From assembly GCA_949752745.1 (NCBI GenBank), contig OX457027.1:11978982-12042981 (forward strand): a DNA stretch of 64,000 bases. The letters run 5' to 3'. The notes under the pieces were generated by a model, which was not told the DNA's origin, did no database searches, and worked only from the letters and a program-made list of their open reading frames with translations. This document shows, piece by piece, positions 43,772 to 56,469 of this stretch. Origin of the DNA: Protula sp. h YS-2021 (lineage: Eukaryota; Annelida; Polychaeta; Sabellida; Serpulidae). The first letter of the stretch is position 1, and each line of letters begins with the position of its first letter. The translations under genes and the position numbers were made by a program.

Positions 43772-46700
43772 CTGCAAAATTATCCGATATGTAATACATT
43801 TATTCCATATCGTGCTTTACCTTGTATTAATTTACATATTTCTCTCTGTGCTTCTATACGTCAACTTTAGTAATTAAAAATTAACTAAAGCATGTCAGTC
43901 TATAAATAATAAACTCAACACTAAAAATCTTAACGGAATTCCCTCTACCAAAATCTTCACTTCTCTCGTTTCATGCTCAAACAATCGTGCTGTTTTGAAG
44001 AAGTTTGCATAATTCAATCACATGATCGTTGGACTAAAATATTTAAGCTTGCTTCAATCTCTCTTGCTCTGAAAGAGAATCTGGTTAAGATCAAAGGACT
44101 GGTATTTGGGAAAAGTTAGCAGAATTCAATCACACGGTCTATACTATGGAATATAACATGTTAGTTTGCTCCAGTCCTTCTTGCTGTAGCTTGCTGTTGT
44201 GTAAGAGAGTCTTTGGAAATAAGGCTACTCCGGAAACATAACTATCTTCAAGCACCAGAATAAATTACGATCACTTTTCTTACTGTAGAAGGCCTCACTT
44301 CCAGTATCTTGTGTGCACAGCTCAGCTTTATTGCAGACTTTGTGCCACAGCAGCAATTTTTGATCACAATTTTACACAAAACAGGTAAATATTTGATTGC
44401 CTTGCAGTTTAAAAAATGGTTGTAATTTACCCAATGGGCTAGAAATTCCATTTGCGCTATATAACATATCGACAGAAGAAAAGTCACTTAATAAATTTTT
44501 CTGTATACTAAATACTTTTATATATATATATTTCATTTCAATGGCTACAGATAATAGTTTTGGTGATCTACTGGGAATTTATAAATCAGCCATTTCACCA
44601 AACCTGTGCCAGTAATACATCATTTCCAAAGTAAAAAAGGGAATACTATACATGAGAAAGAAATCTTGAAGTGTGTTACAAAAATATATGGTTTAAGTTA
44701 ACATGAAAGAAGCGCAAAGACTGGCTAATATTAAATACAATATAGCTTGGATAAATACGACAAAAGAATAGTCAAACAAAAATCTTTTGAAAACAAACAT
44801 AGCTTTGTATCCTGGTATATATCAACATGCATTCTTCTATTGTTCCCGGGAAATCGACATGTACAGATAATATATATCCGCTGAGAAAATCCTTAATATT
44901 GTGTGTAGTCTGTGAAAAGTGAAACGAATCAGATCGCTGAGAGAAAATTATCGCGACAAAATTAGCTAGATCAGTGTAGAAGTAATAACAATAAAAGAAG
45001 TACGGAAACCCAATGCCGAAAGTTGATAAAGATCAAATTATTCCGCCCCAGTGCCTGATCAGTTATGATATGCAAAACAACGAAAGTGGCTTAGCCACTT
45101 GATTCGTCCATGAAACGATTTTAGGAGATAAGATTCAAACTCAAACGCATGGGAAAATTATAAGTATAACTACTGTTACTGTTACTATAACTATAGCATA
45201 TATAATTTTGTATTGATGTCGAAAATTGCCATTTGAAAGCATTATTATTATAACCTCTGATGTTGCACCACATTCATGAAAAACACCATGGCCGGCTTGT
45301 GACCATCTGCAGAATGATTCTTGTCCAGTTGTTATACCATTTCCTACCATGTGAAAAATATAAACAAAACTGGTTGTGTCTATAAGGTTGGCTATGCTTT
45401 ACTTATTATTTTAGCACGTAACGATTATCTTAATAGTCAAACAAGTATAGAACTCAACGGTTATCTTAATAGTCAAATAAGTATGGGACTCAAGGGTTAT
45501 CTGAACAACTATATAAGTATGATTTTAATTTGTTAGAAAATTTGCTAGAAAACTGGCCTACCATCACAACAGGTGCTTTTGGCAGAAATGTCATGACCAC
45601 CACAATTTTGATCTTTTCCTGAACCACACAAACTTATAATCTAACAATAAACATAAAAGTGTAAATAAGATGAGTACTTATAAGGTTTCACACACACTGA
45701 CAGAAAGGAAAGAATAACATTTTTATATTTGAAAAATTGTTTTATACGCTCCGTCAAAATTACAAGCATTTTAGCATATCATAACTTGATTCCGACTTAA
45801 TTACTTAAAACACTACTTATTCTACCTCACTTAAACAAAAATCATGGCAAAAAGAAATAATATTCTAAATTATAAACAAATGAAGATACTTATGTGTTAA
45901 ATTTTACTGTTGCTAACCATCTACAATTACCTGCATGCCTTGGGAACATTCATATGGAACTCCGTGGTCTCCACTTTTCCCTTCACACGCTAGACCTGTG
46001 AATAACATGTACTATAGCGTAGCAAGAACAATTAATTTACGCTTCTTACCAAGTCCAAATTGGTTATTGCACCAATAACTTCACAGAAGTTTCTCTTTTC
46101 TCAGGTTTTGTTTTATCTGTGTTTTATCATGTTCTTTTTAATTTTTTCGTCCAGGTATCTGAACTAACATGGAGAGGGCCAGGAATTTGAAACTAAGCAC
46201 ACAAATAATGGTACATGGGAGAAACCCTCAACGTGTTATGATGTCATGAAATTTTCTAAGTGAAATATCATTTATAGCCATTTTTTCATCACGATTGCAC
46301 AAACTTTAACATATTGGCTAAATAAAATTTTTAATACAAAGCTCAGAGTGCAGACCTAGAATAAACGGCTTCGAATGGCTTCGAACGGCTTCGAATGGAA
46401 ATTGAAATTTTCAAGTCATTCTGTGTACCTGATTTGATTTCGCCTGATACAACTCTACAACATTTCAATATAGTATAGGCCCCATCACAGTCTTCATTCC
46501 TGCCTGAACCACACGCCCCTGTTGCTACGTATCCAGCTGGACAAAACAATTCGTCACCATACCAACCGGATCTTAATGAAAGAAATTATGTTAAAATAAG
46601 GTAATACTGTAATTGAACTCAACCAGTGTAAGCTGTTTTCTAAGAAGCAAGGAAAGTGCTATCATAAATAAAAGTTCAGCAATTGAGACATTTACAAGCA

Positions 46701-46886
46701 GCTACTTTAAAATCGTTAAAGTACTCACTATTTATTCAGTTAAGAAGAGAAAGATTATATCACAGAATATAGTTCTTAGGCAAACAAATCGTACATTTCT
46801 TCGCAGTCCGCCGGGTCAATAGAACCTTGAGTTCTTACAAGACATACACAAACTGCAAATAATAGCAATTGTGTAAGAATTTCCAT
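43685..46886 (-). CDS. Secreted cysteine-rich three-module protein (family not recognised)
   Basis: Six minus-strand exons (46886-46795, 46571-46429, 45995-45931, 45640-45562, 45343-45255, 43771-43685) join in phase with AG acceptors and GT donors to 184 residues. Residues 1-20 (MEILTQLLLFAVCVCLVRTQ) look like a cleavable signal peptide. Three modules follow, each ending in the motif TG.CGSG.N.DC......CC: TGACGSGRNEDC...KCC, SLCGSGKDQNC...TCC and TGFCGSGENEDC...QCC. Module 1 also has WYGDELFCPAGY. Introns split modules 2 and 3 at the same place, so they arose by duplication of an exon pair. The spacing W..CP.G...G...C loosely recalls VMO-I-type three-fold proteins, but the CGSG core is not theirs. 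Likely extracellular and disulphide-rich; function unknown. The exon 1 donor (GTACGA) is weak. Confidence 0.78.
45255..45343 (-). CDS. Cys-rich gene exon 5
   Basis: NGITTGQESFCRWSQAGHGV...; phase 1 in, phase 0 out. Confidence 0.72.
45562..45640 (-). CDS. Cys-rich gene exon 4
   Basis: IISLCGSGKDQNCGG...STCCD; TTGTTAG acceptor, GTAGGC donor. Confidence 0.78.
45931..45995 (-). CDS. Cys-rich gene exon 3
   Basis: LACEGKSGDHGVPYECSQGM...; TTCACAG acceptor, GTAATT donor. Confidence 0.78.
46429..46571 (-). CDS. Cys-rich gene exon 2
   Basis: SGWYGDELFCPAGYVATG to GEIKS; ATTAAG acceptor, GTACAC donor. Confidence 0.8.
46795..46886 (-). CDS. Cys-rich gene exon 1 (signal peptide)
   Basis: MEILTQLLLFAVCVCLVRTQ then GSIDPADCEE; a TATATA word lies about 245 bases upstream (near 47,132) on the same strand. 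Confidence 0.75.
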
Positions 46887-46899
46887 TTTTCAAACACTT

Positions 46900-49760
46900 T
46901 TATTATTGTGAAGAATATCAAATTGTGATGGACGCATCCGAGAATCAGCAAATTAAGCGCTGGTTGACACTAGATAAGAGTCCGCCTGTCTTGTTTTACA
47001 CCATAATAGCGCTGATAAATCACCACATGTTTAAATGCTGATTACCGACAGCCAGTGCTATTATTACAGTTATCCCTGCCCAATTGTCTGCCAAAAAGAA
47101 CAAGCAATTGTTAGATCGATGTGATTTGCCTATATAAATTAAATAAATACAGAGAATAAAAAGCGTTCTTCCAAATGGGGGGCTCGTAATTTTTCCTTTA
47201 AATTATTCAAGAATACATTTTGGGAATGGTGTTCAAATGCTACGTTTTCTTTTTATTTAACAGAAATATATCTGCATTGACACAAATGAAAAATGAAATT
47301 AATTTACAAAATATCTTTTGGGCAACCAAAGTAATTCATGAAACATTGCACGTCATTAGGGTTATTATATTTTTTAGGCTTAACATCTATTTGCGTATTC
47401 TATTTTATTCACTCCTTTTTAGCTGCTTAATCAATTTCTTATTCAGCTCTGAATACAGTGAAACCGGTAAATAAGCATTCTCTCTGAAATAAGACCACTC
47501 TAAGTTAAACACCAGTTCTGAAGTAAGACTTTACTTATAATTACTGCACCAATGTAATATGATATTTTTGTTGTTCAAATCTTAACCGGTAAAACTTTAG
47601 GATACAATTGCAAATACCATTCACTCTTACACCGATAAACTGGTATAGTTTTCCGCACAACGAGATGGTGATAGTTGACTGCCATTGGGAACAGAAACAC
47701 TCGGTGGTCTCGGGTGAGGCCACTTGCACATTATAGTGCAGCATAATGCATTGCAATATATGCTTTGGAGGACATCATGATTATAATCTGAGGAACTGTG
47801 CCTATGGAGCGTTTTGTCATGAGTATTGTGAGAATGAATTTAAAATGAGTGGGTAAATAATAAATTCTGTCACTTCGAAATTTTATTTACGGCGATATGA
47901 AGACGTTGTATTTTTCGAATCTGAACTCAACACAGCCAAAAATTTCTAAATTGAATATTTATCTGTTCTGAGAACAAGTATTGTGATAATGAGCATAAAA
48001 TGAGTGATTGGGAAAATGCAAATAGTTGTCACTTCAAGACAGAATGATTTCGATAAATGCCAACAGCAATCAAAGCAAAACTTCTCCTGATTGCCTAGGG
48101 GAACGGGTTACAACACCCATCACAATATTCACATCATAGCCCAATAAATCTTTTGGTCATCCCTCTTAAAAAAACGATTTTAAACTGCTTTTGGTAATTT
48201 CCATATTATATTAAAAAAACGCATTGCAAGTGAAAAAGAATGCTGAAAAGTGTTTTAACGTAATGTTTCTGTACCATGTGTGGTCTGAATCATTAACACA
48301 AGCACATGTCCTTACAAATAAATGAGGATATAGGTTTTATATGCTTTAGATGGCAGCAGCGCTATATTACATAGCAATTCCCTAAGAGATATATAATGAT
48401 TTTGTTTTTCCTAACTAACGTGGTATGTTGTACAATAACATTAATGTTTTAGTTAACATATAGGTGTCGGAAATAAGAATGTGCTTGAATTTTCCAGTGT
48501 TCTTGTTTTTGCAGCAAATATAAAAAGTTTTGCAATATTTGCTGAAATGCAGTTCGAACAATTGAAATTTAAGTTTATACACTAATTTCCTTAAACACCT
48601 CTAAACTGCAAGAAGATAATGGTAAAACTCAACTTTGTAGCGCACACCAACATCATACTCCACAGCATTGCACCATATACTTTGGAAAACTTCGGTGCTT
48701 GTGGTCCGATGTGTATAAGATAAAAGGTTAACAGTTCAGATTCAATGCCTATTCTTCATATTGCGTCTGAAATTTTACAAACGGAAAAAGAAACAGGACA
48801 GCACCACAAGACCTAGCCCTAACAATATTGGGCACGAATGCACTGATAATTTTTTAACAAGGATGAATTACAATAAGACAAATTTCGCAGGTTATTTTCA
48901 CCACCAGTGCTGCCAGCATGATCTTGACAGACCAAATTTACAACTTTCATGACACTTTATAATTTTAGAAGAGATTGAATTACGCTTTAGGTGGTTTTCA
49001 GTAAAGCTCACAGTAGATTATAATCCACAAACAATCTACAGTGACATGCAGTTTGCGTTATTATGCCCAGAAATTCAAGTATTGGTCCATCCGTAATGTA
49101 ATAATTACGCATTTCTTCTCTTTTCAAAAAGCCCAAGTTGTCAGTTTTACGACGTTGCGCAGTTACGCCACTCTGAAAACCGCCTTTCACTCCCATAGCG
49201 ATAAATGACTTAATTTTCGGTGCAGCTGCATAGTAAAAGTTCAAAGTTCAATTCAAATTCAATGATCGTTCGGAATGTATGTACATTTGATTGTAAAATT
49301 CAGGATATTTGAACACCTCTTTAAAAAAGCTACTTTCTTTAACCTTTTACATCTCAAATGATTTGTTAGAAAGTTGTGAATTAAAAGAATTTTCATTCAG
49401 AATTAATTTGTTCTAATAATAACGGAGCGCAAAAAATTATGTAATGCAGCGAGGCATGTATTTCAAACTGCTATTTAATAAAAATGTTTCAATGTTTACA
49501 TTATTGAACAACATTTGATCACAATTGTAGATTTCGTTCATGCTCAATATTTCGTAGCATTTGTGTAAGGTTTGATTAGTTATTTCCGGTATTATGAATT
49601 TATTGGTAAAGAAATGTTATTAATTATAGGTACAACTAAATAAAAAGTTTCGAAAACTGCTTTGAAGTGAAAATTTTGGCATCGGAGCGCAAAAAATCTA
49701 CATCTTTTATCTATCGAAATTGCCTTGAAGAAGTTACAGTTACTAATGAATTGCAGAATG
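46900..49760. other. No gene seen
   Basis: AT-rich. A local repeat of GTATTGTGA(G/T)AATGA and AAAATGAGTG at 47,820 and 47,980. A 71-codon Cys-containing minus frame at 47,541-47,756 matches nothing known. Confidence 0.45.
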
Positions 49761-49762
49761 AG

Positions 49763-49935
49763 GGCACCATGGAACTCTATGATACGTCGTTAGCCTTAAG
49801 CTTATCAGGGGCACCATGGAACTCTAGCACACGTCGTTGGCCTTAAGCTTATCATAGGGCAACATGGAACTCTATGATGCGTCGTTAGAATTAGGCTTAT
49901 CAGGGGGCACCATGGAATTCTATGATACGTCGAAA
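49763..49935. repeat. ~50-bp tandem repeat, four copies
   Basis: GGGCACCATGGAACTCTATG, then ATACGTCGTTAGCCTTAAGC and TTATCA, repeated with small changes. Confidence 0.93.
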
Positions 49936-51250
49936 CCATTACCGTTCATTGTTAGCTAAGTATTTTTCCAAAGCATAAAGTCGAGATACCAATAAAAACA
50001 TCACTCAATAAAAGTAGTTTCAAGATGCCATTAATATTCAGCTTACGGGAATTTGGATAAATATTGATGTGCAATTATTAAATGCAATCTCTCTCGCAAA
50101 CGAAACGTCATCAAATCAAATACCTGATTCATTTATTTCCATATTTATTTTCCTTGTATTGCTAAATGTAAGCGAAATTTCTACGAAGTGTCTTTAATAT
50201 TTAGCTAAGATACGAAGAAACTATATCTGTGTATTTGGTGGTTTGGTTTTCATTACGTGTATATAAATGAAGAACGTTTAAAGCATAACTCACTTTTTTG
50301 GCTTTTTTATCGAACTACACATTTAACGTAACAGGTTATGATTAAGCAACCAGGAATGTAAAAAATAAGTTCATGGAGAAGAACTGAAATTCTTATAACA
50401 ACTCTTCCTCGTTTAATTGCCCGACAATAAGGAAGTATTGTGATAACAAATGCAAATTGGGGCGAAAATTCAAATATTTGTCGATTCATGCAAAGATAAA
50501 TTCGAAAAATCCAAGCGAACAAAATCGTCAGTTAATTTTCTACCGTCTGAATTAAGAACACCTCTGATTAAAGGCTACTTTTTTATTCCCAGAAGTGGTC
50601 TTAATTCAGGACTCTGATGGATTTATGCTTATTAAGTCCTGGTGGTTGTGAAACAAAAAAAAACACACACACAGACACAGACAAAAGGGACAACAATAGA
50701 ATTCTTGCGGGTACAGCAAATATTGCTACTCTAAATCCTGATGATCAAAACAGGCAAGTATATATATTTTCACATTTTTAAAGCTAAGTGTTTCACTGCT
50801 GTTTAACTGGCTATACCTCCTTGTGTCAGTGCCTTTATCTATGCAACGCACATCTGCTAATTCACAGACACTTCCCAATAATTGTAATAACTGACCTTAT
50901 CAACAACACGAGTAAAATAACACGTCATAATTGCGACCTTGGCATATAGCACTTCCTTTTCATAGAATTCACATACCGTGCAAAATCAAACTTAGTGATG
51001 ACTTTCAAAATGTAACTAAACAATATGGTTTCGGCGCCGACGAAACGAGTTGAACCGTTTTCATCTTCAGTACATTTATTTTTCAACTTTCATCTTGGTA
51101 GATTTTTCAGATTTCATCCTCAACATTTATTTTTAAAATACATCGACAGTCTTTTTTTTTAAAAGCTTTCAGTGCTATATGAATGTATCACACCTATATC
51201 CATAATATCGATGTTTTTTTCACAAATAATATACATAAGTTATAATTCGA
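49936..51250. other. No gene seen
   Basis: AT-rich, no recognised structure. Confidence 0.45.
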
Positions 51251-51252
51251 CC

Positions 51253-51253
<1 letters not shown>

Positions 51254-51322
<69 letters not shown>
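51254..51322. repeat. (TA)n microsatellite
   Basis: About 34 TA units. Confidence 0.97.
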
Positions 51323-51325
<3 letters not shown>

Positions 51326-51329
51326 GCTG

Positions 51330-51840
51330 CTTTAGGCATTATCGGGATCAGGGCATATATATAACATATATATGGCATTAGCGGAACCACATATATTTTG
51401 CAAGTTTTAAAAAAAAAATTATGATTATATTTGATTTTTTACGACTATGAAAGTCAATGTTTAAGATATTAAACTCGCACATAAAATAAAAACTAAATAA
51501 TATTTTAATATATAATAATAGGCGAAAAGTCAAAATTATAAAGCGGTCCCGATAATGCCTAGATACAATACATAAAGTTAGAGAATAATTAAAAAACTTA
51601 AAATCTATCAAAATAGCAAAACTAAATATTGAAGTGTATATGATGTTTCGATATTAAACCAGCTTTACGTCCCGATAATTTCGCGGTCCCGCTAATGCCT
51701 ATTTTAAAGGACATTCGGTGCCGATAATGCCTAAATAAAAGATATACACCGGAACCCCGAAAATCGGACCACCTACAAGATTGGCCAAAAGTGGTCCGAT
51801 CTCCGGAGTGGTCCGATTTCCGGGGTTCGAGCAAATTTGA
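51330..51840. repeat. Cluster of GGCATTATCGGGACC words and a terminal hairpin
   Basis: Plus-strand GGCATTATCGGGATC (51,337) and GGCATTAGCGGAACC (51,373) face inverted GGTCCCGATAATGCC (51,545), GGTCCCGCTAATGCC (51,686) and GTGCCGATAATGCC (51,719). GGAACCCCGAAAATCGGACC at 51,750 is inverted at 51,803-51,828. This looks like a small fold-back insertion with internal repeats. Confidence 0.7.
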
Positions 51841-52292
51841 TGTGTAAGAGTGCATTTTTTGTTATTTTAATAGTGAAATGAAATAATAACTCCTCTTCTG
51901 TTCTAAAATCATCAACTTTATTCCTACATCCAATCTATTGATTACAAAATAATTCAGTGACCATTCATATTTATACGTGGGTTGAAAAAATCTGAAGATT
52001 AGAAAATATAACTAGAAAAATTAATCACTTTTTTACACCAACTTTACTGCCAAATCTATGTAATCTAAAAAATTTTGACACAGAATAAATCAGCATTTAT
52101 GCATATTTCCAACTAAATCGACAAAATCTGAAGACTAACGGAATAGTCTACTGACATTGCGCTGTCTTTAAGATTTTTCACAACAAATTGGTCCATTTTG
52201 GTCTGCTTGGAAGTGCACCTTGTTTTTACAATGACACTTTAAAATGGGTTAAATTTGGTCATCACCGAAAATACAACATAACACACCAGAAA

Positions 52293-52679
<387 letters not shown>

Positions 52680-52683
52680 GCCT
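52680..52683. repeat. 4-bp target-site duplication GCCT (left)
   Basis: Pairs with GCCT at 57,410-57,413. One copy removed with the element rejoins the Tc1 frame. Confidence 0.85.
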
Positions 52684-52845
52684 CAGTAGGACTCCCGTGG
52701 AAAAATTCATAAACGAGAGAACTTAGCCAGGCATGAAGTATACGACGAGAGAACTAAGTCAATACCCTCCCCCTCGTCGGACCTTTAATTTTTGCATATT
52801 TATCAGTTTCAGATTCTGAACAACTTCGGTTTTTTACCCTTGTTT
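52684..52845 (+). repeat. Left terminal inverted repeat
   Basis: Starts CAGTAGGACTCCCGTGG. The word ACGAGAGAACT occurs twice, 36-42 bases apart, where the right end has it once. Confidence 0.85.
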
Positions 52846-52986
52846 ATCACCATTTGGTAATAAGCGCTACGTATTGCATGACGGTTACACCACGTTAGTT
52901 CATAGACATTACACAACTTATGGAGCATTACTGGTGCCCCCCTAAGACATAGCAATTATTCTATGTCAAAATATTGAAGACTGAAC

Positions 52987-54071
52987 ATGTCTGCAGTGAG
53001 TGAACAGCAATTACCATCTTCGGCAATGCCTACAGAAAAGTCTGAGACAATACCTACGGAAAAGCATATAGCAAAGCCTGAGACAATACCTACAGCAAAG
53101 TCTGAGGCAATGCCCATGTCAAAGTCTGAGTTGAAGTCACTACCACTATAGCAGCTTGTAAGGCGACCACAATTCAGAAAGACAAAACGAGATGAGTTAC
53201 CAGCTACCATGCTGCAGTGTAAAAAGCGAAAAATGAAGTTTAAGGCAGAGCCTAAAGCCAAGCGAAACCCTAAGCGTGAAGCTGCCACTACAAATCCCAT
53301 GGGGAAGATGAGTGTTGATGATTTACCGGTTATGATACCCATTAATGGAGAAATATCCATTAAACTGGTGAATATCAACAGCAAATGATGGTTAACATTC
53401 GTGTATATATTACGGATCATTCATCTTGGAGATTATGTCCTACCAAGAAGGGAATTTTGTTGTCATTGAAAGATTGGCAAATGCTGAAGAAGCAAATTAC
53501 ATCAGTGGATCTCGTGCTTCAGCACATAGATGTGTATAAATGTAGTGACAGTAAGAAGATGGTTCAGTAGAACTCACTTATCATCATGAATTCAAAAGTG
53601 AAACTGAATCTCTGAATCACTTGGGGGAACTGACGATTTCTTATTGTGGAACTTACATTATCCTATCTCCTGAAGATCAAGCCTTGGTGAAAGGTTACTT
53701 TGAATCCTTACCAGTACCAGGATTTCTTCTACACGTGTTAGAACAGTTTAATGGGAAAGTCTTTGACCGTGACGTTGAACGCTGTATCAAGTTTCAAGAG
53801 TATGATGAGCGGAAAAGATGCATCGATTCTATCACTCTCAGTGCAAAACATTGGAGTCAAGTTGTCAAGAACTTGAAAGCTAGCTTTGAACCAAATGAAC
53901 ATGTACAATTGATAGGTTGTTCAAATAAAACTGACTTTAAAGACTATGAAAGTTTTAAACGAATTGACATTATCAGAACATGTTGGTGTGAAAGTGATTG
54001 AATTGGCTCAGTGTTATGTCAGCTTTCATAACTTTTACAAACGGGGTGATAACATTTATGACACTTTATGA
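52987..54071 (+). pseudogene. PC4-like (SUB1/p15-type) coactivator gene of the element, frames broken
   Basis: Starts MSAVSEQQLPSSAMPTEKSE. The N-terminal part repeats a KSE..P motif, is rich in Lys, Pro and Thr, and has a TAG at 53,149. A basic stretch CKKRKMKFK and VMIPINGEISIKLVNI follow. The PC4 domain (53,385-53,530) reads VNIRVYI...TKKGILLSLKDWQMLKKQI, matching the VDIRE...G.KGISL....W..L signature that binds single-stranded DNA. A second region with CIDSITLSAKHWSQVVKNL (53,600-54,000) looks like another such fold. Three frame changes (about 53,386, 53,568 and 53,960) separate the pieces, so it is decayed or carries unrecognised introns. AATAAA follows at 54,211. PC4 proteins act in transcription and replication; here it is an element accessory gene. 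Confidence 0.7.
53385..53567 (+). CDS. PC4 domain frame
   Basis: 61 open codons holding the PC4 core (RVYI, KKGILLSL, W). Continuous with flanking frames only across shifts. Confidence 0.6.
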
Positions 54072-54210
54072 ATTTCAGATCTTGTGATTGGGGCTTATAT
54101 GTTACATGTATCTGAAATATTTTTGTTTTTATTCTCAACAAATTTCAAGATTTTAATTTGGTGTTTATGATAATTGCAGTTCTCAATAAGTGTAAATATT
54201 TGTGATATTC

Positions 54211-54216
54211 AATAAA
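54211..54216 (+). terminator. Polyadenylation signal after the PC4-like gene
   Basis: AATAAA about 140 bases after the last recognisable codon. Confidence 0.5.
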
Positions 54217-54574
54217 AAAAAATCATATATGATGCTTTTCAACTTTTTATTTTTTTCAAACAATACTTGACTATAATACATGATAATAATACAATACTTA
54301 ATTATAATACATTATATATGACATATGATATATATGATTATGGTTTACGTGTGAATTAACACCTCGCCAGGGACCGTCCATAAGAATAGAGAAAATGAAA
54401 ATGAAAGGTTTACGTATGAATTAACACAGCGCCAGGGACCTTAACGTCTTGCAATTTCATGTGTGAATAACGCTAAAACTGCGTTTAAACATAAAAAAGC
54501 AAGACATATATTTAATAGTTTTATTGATACCGTTTGAAGACAGCGCTTAAATTAATAACAATATTACAAAGTTT

Positions 54575-55125
54575 AGTCAAATAAGTATAGTTTCTTCATC
54601 TATTTCACTCTGTTCCACCTCACTGTCCCTATCACTTTTTTCGTAGCTGCTGTCATCATCCTCCTACTTATCTAGAAGCTCTTGAAAGAAAGCATTGTCT
54701 TCCCTTTAGCCGCATCTTCAAGCCCTTGTTTTTCATATTCTAAAACTTTTCTTAAAATTTGTCATCAAGATCATCATATACTTCTTGAACATAGCATGCC
54801 AAACACAGTCTATTTCTGACTCACTGTCAGAACTGCTGTCATCGTCACCCTCGCCACACTGCTTCATATGCGTTGATAAAGCTTCTTAACTGTTATATAA
54901 CCCATCACATTCTATGAGCATGTGAATTAATTTCACCCATATTGACTCTTTGACGTTTGATAAGAGACTCATCTAAAGTTTCCGTGAAAGGCGTTTTATG
55001 GGGTTTTCCATGTCTATCTTCCATTCTCCCTTCACTTCTAAAGTGTTACCTTACTCTAAATGACTTTTAAGACTATGTGGCCAGTCGTAAGATTTCGAAC
55101 AAATGTTGCATTCATACATCCTTTC
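54575..55125 (-). pseudogene. Antisense acidic protein with a zinc-finger-like block
   Basis: Minus-strand frames start near 55,120 with YECNICSKSYDWPHSLKSHL, a C2H2-like half (C-x2-C-x12-H, then a stop where the last His should be). They continue through SNVKESIWVKLIHMLIECDG and end in an acidic tail (EEDDDSSYEKSD, EVEQSEIDEETILI). Several stops break it. It converges on the PC4-like gene, so both probably belonged to the element. I do not recognise the full protein. Confidence 0.5.
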
Positions 55126-55224
55126 GATTCCACATCAACTGTCCAAATGATGAAAAAATTTTATGAATGTAAGTATATGATGACAACAACAATGTTAACA
55201 ATAACAACAATGGCAACAACAACA

Positions 55225-55560
55225 ACAACAATGGCAACAACAACATCCTACCTGATGAATATATTTTACAAGCTGATGAGGTCTCAATTAAGGCCGTTTC
55301 AGAGATGATGACAGAACTTTTTCAGACTCAGTCATACAACAACCTGGACCTTCACAGATAAGTCGTTCCTTCTGTGACACTCCAAAATCTACACCACAGG
55401 TGAAATTGGCACATATGAACGTCTGTGCAGCGGCAATGGAAATTATTGAATGTCTTTGCCCCTGCGGCAAAAGTATCCAAACAACCAGACTCTCGGTAAA
55501 TTTCCATTACCGGAAATGCAGACAAACAAAGCATCTCTTTTTTTTTTGCAAAAACCGAAG
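55225..55560 (+). pseudogene. Asn-rich / Cys-rich coding remnant of the element
   Basis: One frame gives an Asn-rich stretch (CAACAA repeats) then PDEYILQADEVSIKAVSEMM. An overlapping frame continues PSQISRSFCDTPKSTPQ, then Cys-rich CLCPCGKS. A diverged second copy of the Cys-rich part is at 56,975-57,065. Function unknown. Confidence 0.35.
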
Positions 55561-56440
55561 TTGTTCAGAATTGTCTGAAACGGATAAATATTACAATTTG
55601 ATTCAGATCTAGTTATTCTTTCATGAGATGGGAAATGCTGCGACTAAACATCATATGAATCACAGGCGAGAGAGGGTCAGGTGGACAAGTTCTGTCATCC
55701 TATGCTTTATACTTGGCCTAGTTCTCTCGTCCTATAGTTTATGTTTTGCTCAATTCTGTCGTTCATGAATATTCCCACGAGGGGGGAGGAGGGCCCGTAG
55801 ATGGAATACCATGGCACATTACGGCCGCTATCATGTGAGCCTGATTCAGGTCCGTCGGTGGAAAACCGTCACACAGTTCGTTTGCACTCATGTGAGTATG
55901 ATTCACGTCTAGTTGTTCTAGGAAATGATTGATATGACTAAGCATCATATGTCGGCAGTTGGCAATAATGGCACATGTCTGATATTAGCATCCGCCTACA
56001 CTGTTCACAGATGTCTTGAGTCCTTTTTTGCAGTGTAGTACTACATTTCTGTGACAGAACTTCTGCATTAAGCCTGAACTCTCTCCCCTGGGTAAAGTCT
56101 TTTTAGGCCTTCTCCTTGTGGAGTGAGACCTGTTTAAAGCAAAAATTGCTATGGACATCGCAAAAGGTTTTTATGCAGGATAGTAAAGGAAACTTTTGAA
56201 TTTATCCCATCCGGAACTTGCTCAGAATTCTCTGAAACTGATAAATATGGAAAAATCATATTGCACAAGGATGGCAGTTCGAGTCTGAACCGTTTAAAGC
56301 AAAAAAGGCTATGGGTATATGCAAAGGTTTTTTATAAGATAGTAAAAGAAACTTTTGGATTATCCCATCCGTAAGTTGCCTATAATTCCCTGAAATGGAT
56401 AAATATAAAAAATTATATTGCACAAGGATCGCCGTTGTAG
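55560..56440. repeat. Internal copies of right-end sequence
   Basis: The words TCAGAATTGTCTGAAACGGA plus TAAATAT, and CATGTGAGCCTGATTCAGGT, recur (55,565, 55,830, 56,225, 56,390, 57,090, 57,210, 57,295). TTTAAAGCAAAAA...AAAGGTTTTTTAT is duplicated at 56,130 and 56,297. At 55,760 a near-terminal CGAGGGGGGAGGAGGG occurs without the CCTACTG end. Confidence 0.7.
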
Positions 56441-56469
56441 GTGATTGAACATGGGCAGTTTTGAGCGAG

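Noticed and set aside
47541..47756. Cys-containing minus frame, considered as an exon of the 43.7-46.9 kb gene
   Set aside because: Lies upstream of the signal-peptide exon and lacks the CGSG.N.DC core and usable splice phase.
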